NCBI RefSeq assembly: GCF_003984645.1
Contig: NZ_RWKI01000015.1
Coordinates: 1-64,000 of the forward strand
Length of the DNA stretch: 64,000 nucleotides
Origin: Variovorax sp. MHTC-1
GTDB taxonomy: Bacteria > Pseudomonadota > Gammaproteobacteria > Burkholderiales > Burkholderiaceae_C
Reading direction: 5' to 3'
Made by a program: the position numbers and the translations under genes. Below, one piece after another: positions 60,568 to 64,000 of this stretch (positions within the stretch are counted from its first letter, which is position 1; the number at the start of each line of letters is the position of its first letter). A model generated the notes under the pieces. The model worked only from the letters and a program-made list of their open reading frames with translations. It was not told the DNA's origin and did no database searches.

Positions 60568-61953
60568 CTAGGACGAACGGGAGGTCGCCGCTTCGCGGGC
60601 TTGCGCCGAAACGATCCAGCCGTCGACCGGCTTGCCGCCTTCGATGCGCAGGTGCGCGGCCGCCACCGCGCCGGCGACCATCCCCGCTTCCGCAAGCACT
60701 TCGCGCAGGTAGCTGTCGCGATGGCTGTAGCGGCCGTGGTGGTGCAGATGGAAGCCCGCCTCCTTCGCATCCTCCTGCGCATCGAGGGCCTCGACGGTGA
60801 ACACCAGCCAGCCGCCCGGCCGCAACGCCCTGGCCGTGGCCTTGGCCACCGCACGCAGGTCGCCGAAGTAGCACAAGGTGTCGGCCGAGATGACGAGGTC
60901 GTAGGAAGCCGGCGCCGCGCCTTCGATGAAGGCCGTGAGCTCGGCCTTGGCCAGCGCGTCGTAGACCTGCCGCAGACGGGCCCGGGCCAGCATCCGCTGC
61001 GAGAGATCGACGCCTTCCAGGCGCCGCGCGTAGGGCGCGAGCAGCGGGCCGCACAGCCCGGTGCCGCAGCCGGCGTCGAGCACGTCGAGCTCGCCGCGCG
61101 GCGCGCCCAGCAGCCCGGCCACGGTCTGCGCGATCAGCTCGGGCGCGCGGTAGTGCAGGTGCGCCAGCTTGGCGTCGAAGCTGTCGGCAAACCCGTCGAA
61201 CACCTTCTCCACGTAGTCGTCGGCAGCACGCTCCGGCACGCCTTCGCCCGAGCAGGCCGCGAGATGATGGCGGGCCGCCGGGTTGCCGGGTTCGTCCGCC
61301 AGCCAGTCGCGGTACACCTGCGCCGCCTCCTCGAAGCGCCCGAGCGTGTAGTAGGCCAGGCCGAGCGCCTCGCGCGCCGGCGCATGGCCGGGCTTCAGCA
61401 GCAGGGCCTCGCAGAAGCAGCGCATCGATTCCTCTTCGCGCCCGAGGCCGTTGAGCAGGCGACCGAGATTGGTGTGGGCCTCGACGTTCTTCGGATCCAG
61501 CTCGATGGCGCGCCGGTAGGCGCTCTCGGCCGCTTCGGCGCGGCCCTGCTCGCGCCGCAGCACGCCGAGGTTGTTGTGGATGTCGGCGCGCGCAGGCGCC
61601 AGGCGCGCGGCCTGCTCGTAGGCATCGGCGGCGGCGTCGACCTGGCCGGTTTCGAGCAGCACGTTGCCCAGGTTGTTGTGCCAGTCGGGCACGGCCGCGT
61701 TCAAGGCGATGGAGCCGCGGATCAGCTCCAGGGCCTGTTCGCTGCGGCCGCGCTGGTGCGCCAGCACGCCCTTGAAGTGCATCGCATCGGCGTGGGCCGG
61801 CGCTACCTGGAGGATGCGCTCGTAGAGTTTCTCCGCATCGTCGAGTCCTCCGGCGCGGTGCAACTGCACGGCCAGCGCCAGAGCCTGGTGAGGCCCCAGC
61901 CCCTCGGCGAGCGGCACGAGACGACGATGGGAGCGCGTCTTCCGTTTCTGCAT
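60568..61953 (-). CDS. TPR protein with C-terminal SAM-dependent methyltransferase domain
   Basis: The 461-residue protein has about five tetratricopeptide repeats (about 20-230; e.g. HNNLGNVLLETGQVDAAADAYEQA split) and a class I methyltransferase domain (about 240-440), with motif I LDAGCGTGLCGPLLA and DLVISADTLCYFGDL. It starts at ATG 61953, next to the protease gene, and ends 24 nt before vgrG. A role in modifying or recruiting an effector is inferred from position only. Confidence 0.85.
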   Translation of the reverse strand: MQKRKTRSHRRLVPLAEGLGPHQALALAVQLHRAGGLDDAEKLYERILQVAPAHADAMHFKGVLAHQRGRSEQALELIRGSIALNAAVPDWHNNLGNVLLETGQVDAAADAYEQAARLAPARADIHNNLGVLRREQGRAEAAESAYRRAIELDPKNVEAHTNLGRLLNGLGREEESMRCFCEALLLKPGHAPAREALGLAYYTLGRFEEAAQVYRDWLADEPGNPAARHHLAACSGEGVPERAADDYVEKVFDGFADSFDAKLAHLHYRAPELIAQTVAGLLGAPRGELDVLDAGCGTGLCGPLLAPYARRLEGVDLSQRMLARARLRQVYDALAKAELTAFIEGAAPASYDLVISADTLCYFGDLRAVAKATARALRPGGWLVFTVEALDAQEDAKEAGFHLHHHGRYSHRDSYLREVLAEAGMVAGAVAAAHLRIEGGKPVDGWIVSAQAREAATSRSS

Positions 61954-61954
61954 C

Positions 61955-63001
61955 CTAGATCGTTTTCAAGAAGCTGATGGCGTAGTACGACCAGCAGTCG
62001 GCCAGCTGGCGTGCATCGCCGGGGTTCGTCCGGGCCAGCGCCCTGCATCCGGGAATGCCATAGACCAGCGCTCCCGCGGAGTCCTTGTCCGTGGTGCCCA
62101 GCACCTTGTGCGTCAGCTCGTGGTAGATGGTCGCGGCCGGCCCTTCGTAGCGGTCGGGCTTGGTGAGGAAGCGCTGGTTGATCACCACGCGCATGCCCGA
62201 GCCCGTGTGGTTGCCGGCATTCCACACATAGCCGTAGACGCCGGGTCCGACCACGTCGTCCACCGTCGGCCCGAGCGGATCCACGCCATTGATGTAGTGG
62301 TTCGTGATGGTTTCGCGCAGCACGAAGGTGACGGGCCGCGTCTTCATGGCCAGCAGCATGGTCTCGGCCTTCTGCAGCATGTCCTCCATGGCCGCTCTCG
62401 ACGCGGTGCCGAACCAGGTGGTGTAGCGCTCGAGCTCGGGCGAGCCGGCGCCGCGTCCGGTGGCCACGCCCATCAGCGCTGCGCGCATGCCCATGGTCGC
62501 CTTCTGCGCGCCGAGCATCGCGTCGGCGTAGCCGAGCCGCGCCTTCTGCAGCTTCTCGCCCGCGAAGCCTTCGTAGCGCACGTTGTCGAAGTTGGGGTCC
62601 GTCTCAAGCTTCAGCAGCATGCCGCTGTAGTCCGCGCCGAGCTGGCCGGCAGCCAGCTTGCCCGCGCCGCCGGCGATCTCGCCCAACAGGCCGGCGGGCC
62701 GGTTCATGCGCTGGATGCTGCTCTTGGCCGTCTGGTGCTGCGCGCTGGCCTTGTCCTCCTCGCCCAGCTGGCGCAGAAGGTCAGCCACCGCCCCATCGCT
62801 GTTGCGGATGCTCCTCAGGGGCTCGTCCTTGGAGTCCGTCCAGTTCTTCACTGCCAGCTTGAGCGCTCCCAGGGTCTGCGAGTCAGGGCGCTCGGTGAAG
62901 GACTTCAGCGCGGCATCGACCACGCGCAGTTCGGAGCTGCGCGGCTTCGTCAGGCCGCGGCGCGTGCGCCGCATCCAGGTGTCGTAGCTCATGACGGGCA
63001 T
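61955..63001 (-). CDS. M35-type (aspzincin) zinc metalloprotease, T6SS effector candidate
   Basis: The 348-residue protein has the zinc-protease motif HELTH at 294-298, followed by GTTDKDSAGALVYG (302-315), the aspzincin GTxDxxYG-like region in which the Asp is the third metal ligand. Upstream RYTTWFG is another M35 hallmark. No signal peptide is evident, which suits T6SS delivery. It is the first gene after clpV. The target and any immunity partner are not seen. Confidence 0.83.
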   Translation of the reverse strand: MPVMSYDTWMRRTRRGLTKPRSSELRVVDAALKSFTERPDSQTLGALKLAVKNWTDSKDEPLRSIRNSDGAVADLLRQLGEEDKASAQHQTAKSSIQRMNRPAGLLGEIAGGAGKLAAGQLGADYSGMLLKLETDPNFDNVRYEGFAGEKLQKARLGYADAMLGAQKATMGMRAALMGVATGRGAGSPELERYTTWFGTASRAAMEDMLQKAETMLLAMKTRPVTFVLRETITNHYINGVDPLGPTVDDVVGPGVYGYVWNAGNHTGSGMRVVINQRFLTKPDRYEGPAATIYHELTHKVLGTTDKDSAGALVYGIPGCRALARTNPGDARQLADCWSYYAISFLKTI

Positions 63002-63017
63002 GCTCGTCTCCTCGACG

Positions 63018-64000
63018 TCAGTGGAACCTGTAGGAGAAGCCGCCGTCGGCCACGCCCACCTCGACCTTCTCGATCGCCTTGCCTTCCATCATCCGATTCA
63101 GGAACTCGCGGCTGACGTCGGGCAGCATGGTGTTGGTGAGGATGGCGTCGATCATCCGGCCGCCCGACTCGCTCTCGGTGCAGCGGCTGACCACCAGCTT
63201 CACCACATCGTCCGAGTAGTCGAACGGGATCTGGTAGCGCGCCTCGACCCGCTTCTTGATGCGCTTCAACTGCAGCTCGACGATCCTGCCCAGCATCTCG
63301 TCGGAGAGCGGGTAGTACGGGATGGTGACCAGCCGGCCCAGCAGCGCGGGCGGGAAGATCTTCAACAGCGGATCGCGCAGCGCCTTGGCCATGCCTTCGG
63401 GCTCGGGCATGAGCTCCGGGTCCTTGCACATGCTGGCGATCAGGTCGGTGCCGGCGTTGGTGGTGAGCAGGATCAGCGTGTTCTTGAAGTCGATGCTGCG
63501 GCCTTCGCCGTCTTCCATGAAGCCCTTGTCGAAGACCTGGAAGAAGAGCTCGTGCACATCGGGATGGGCCTTCTCCACCTCGTCCAGCAGCACCACGCTG
63601 TAGGGCCGGCGGCGCACGGCCTCGGTGAGCACGCCGCCTTCGCCGTAGCCGACGTAGCCGGGCGGCGCGCCCTTGAGCGAGCTCACGGTGTGCGCCTCCT
63701 GGTACTCGCTCATGTTGATGACGATCATGTTCTGCTCGCCGCCGTACAGCGCCTCGGCCAGCGCGATCGCGGTCTCGGTCTTGCCGACGCCGGAGGTGCC
63801 GGCCAGCATGAACACGCCGATCGGCTTGCTCGGGTTGTCCAGCCCCGCGCGCGAGGTCTGGATGCGCTTGGCGATCATCTCCATCGCGTGGTCCTGGCCG
63901 ATCACGCGCTGGCCCAGCAGCTTCGGCAGATTGAGCACGGTCTCGATCTCGTTGCGCTGCATGCGCCCGACCGGGATGCCGGTCCAGTCGGCCACCACCG
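63018..64000 (-). CDS. clpV: T6SS ATPase ClpV/TssH (C-terminal part; 5' end beyond the window)
   Basis: The 327 visible codons cover the second AAA+ domain of ClpV: Walker A GTSGVGKTE, Walker B VVLLDEVEKAH, sensor-1 region LLTTNAGTD and GGRMIDAILTNTMLPDVSR. ClpV disassembles contracted TssBC sheath. The gene continues past the right edge, as the frame is open at 64000. It precedes the M35 gene by 16 nt. Confidence 0.95.
   Translation of the reverse strand, partial: VVADWTGIPVGRMQRNEIETVLNLPKLLGQRVIGQDHAMEMIAKRIQTSRAGLDNPSKPIGVFMLAGTSGVGKTETAIALAEALYGGEQNMIVINMSEYQEAHTVSSLKGAPPGYVGYGEGGVLTEAVRRRPYSVVLLDEVEKAHPDVHELFFQVFDKGFMEDGEGRSIDFKNTLILLTTNAGTDLIASMCKDPELMPEPEGMAKALRDPLLKIFPPALLGRLVTIPYYPLSDEMLGRIVELQLKRIKKRVEARYQIPFDYSDDVVKLVVSRCTESESGGRMIDAILTNTMLPDVSREFLNRMMEGKAIEKVEVGVADGGFSYRFH

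Noticed and set aside
55750..61977. Very long open frame on the plus strand
   Set aside because: It is the antisense of the DUF2169, vgrG and methyltransferase genes. High GC leaves few stops; it has no coding signature and no start context.

Overview
The window looks like a chromosomal segment of a GC-rich betaproteobacterium of the order Burkholderiales, probably family Comamonadaceae and plausibly Variovorax or a close relative. Evidence: GC-biased codon use, a tRNA-Tyr/Gly/Thr cluster of the kind that precedes tuf, a trp operon ending in ung, many four-base start/stop overlaps, and several kinds of intergenic palindromic repeat. The species is an inference.

Layout. (1) 1-450: three tRNA genes on the minus strand with one promoter. 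(2) 510-7504: a tightly coupled minus-strand tryptophan operon, trpE, a GxxExxY-family gene, trpG, ltaE, a lysE-family exporter, trpD, trpC, ung. Its roughly 200-nt leader contains a possible Trp-Pro-Trp leader peptide and competing stem-loops. (3) 7551-8141: a secreted chalcone-isomerase-fold protein. (4) 8147-34510: a large, almost entirely minus-strand aromatic-acid catabolic island. It holds two MarR regulators, three free-standing SDR oxidoreductases, two acyl-CoA ligases, a branched-chain-type ABC importer with a LivM-LivG fusion and three paralogous binding proteins, two Rieske oxygenase alpha/beta pairs served by one VanB-like reductase, a cyclase-family hydrolase, a DUF35-SDR fusion, a thiolase-like protein without its nucleophile, and indolepyruvate:ferredoxin oxidoreductase subunits. 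The gene set resembles the iad-type indole-3-acetate (auxin) degradation loci described in Variovorax; this is inferred from families and order, not proved. (5) 34518-38236: a second four-gene operon (quinone oxidoreductase-like, alpha/beta hydrolase-like, 3-hydroxyacyl-CoA dehydrogenase, octopine-dehydrogenase family), then gph. (6) 39089-43855: a DUF1266 protein, two unrecognised paralogous proteins and an orphan LuxR-type response regulator. (7) 44088-64000: part of a type VI secretion system (tssL, an IcmF-like short protein, tssJ, tssA, tssB, tssC, hcp; on the minus strand clpV, a zinc-protease effector candidate, vgrG, DUF2169/pentapeptide proteins, DUF3540, DUF4150, tagH and a PP2C phosphatase). 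tssE/F/G/K and a full tssM are not here and may lie beyond the right edge.

How it works together. The catabolic island probably imports an aromatic acid through the Liv system, oxygenates it with the Rieske enzymes, activates intermediates to CoA thioesters and shortens them. Three promoters in the island share a GTTTA-N4-TRAA core that is a good MarR-operator candidate. The most unusual part is the paralogue pair at 39907-43036: one member ends in an OmpR/PhoB-type DNA-binding domain, and both genes have three direct repeats at exact 11-bp spacing, 81 bp before their start codons. There is no gene-free stretch longer than 300 bases apart from the tRNA region.
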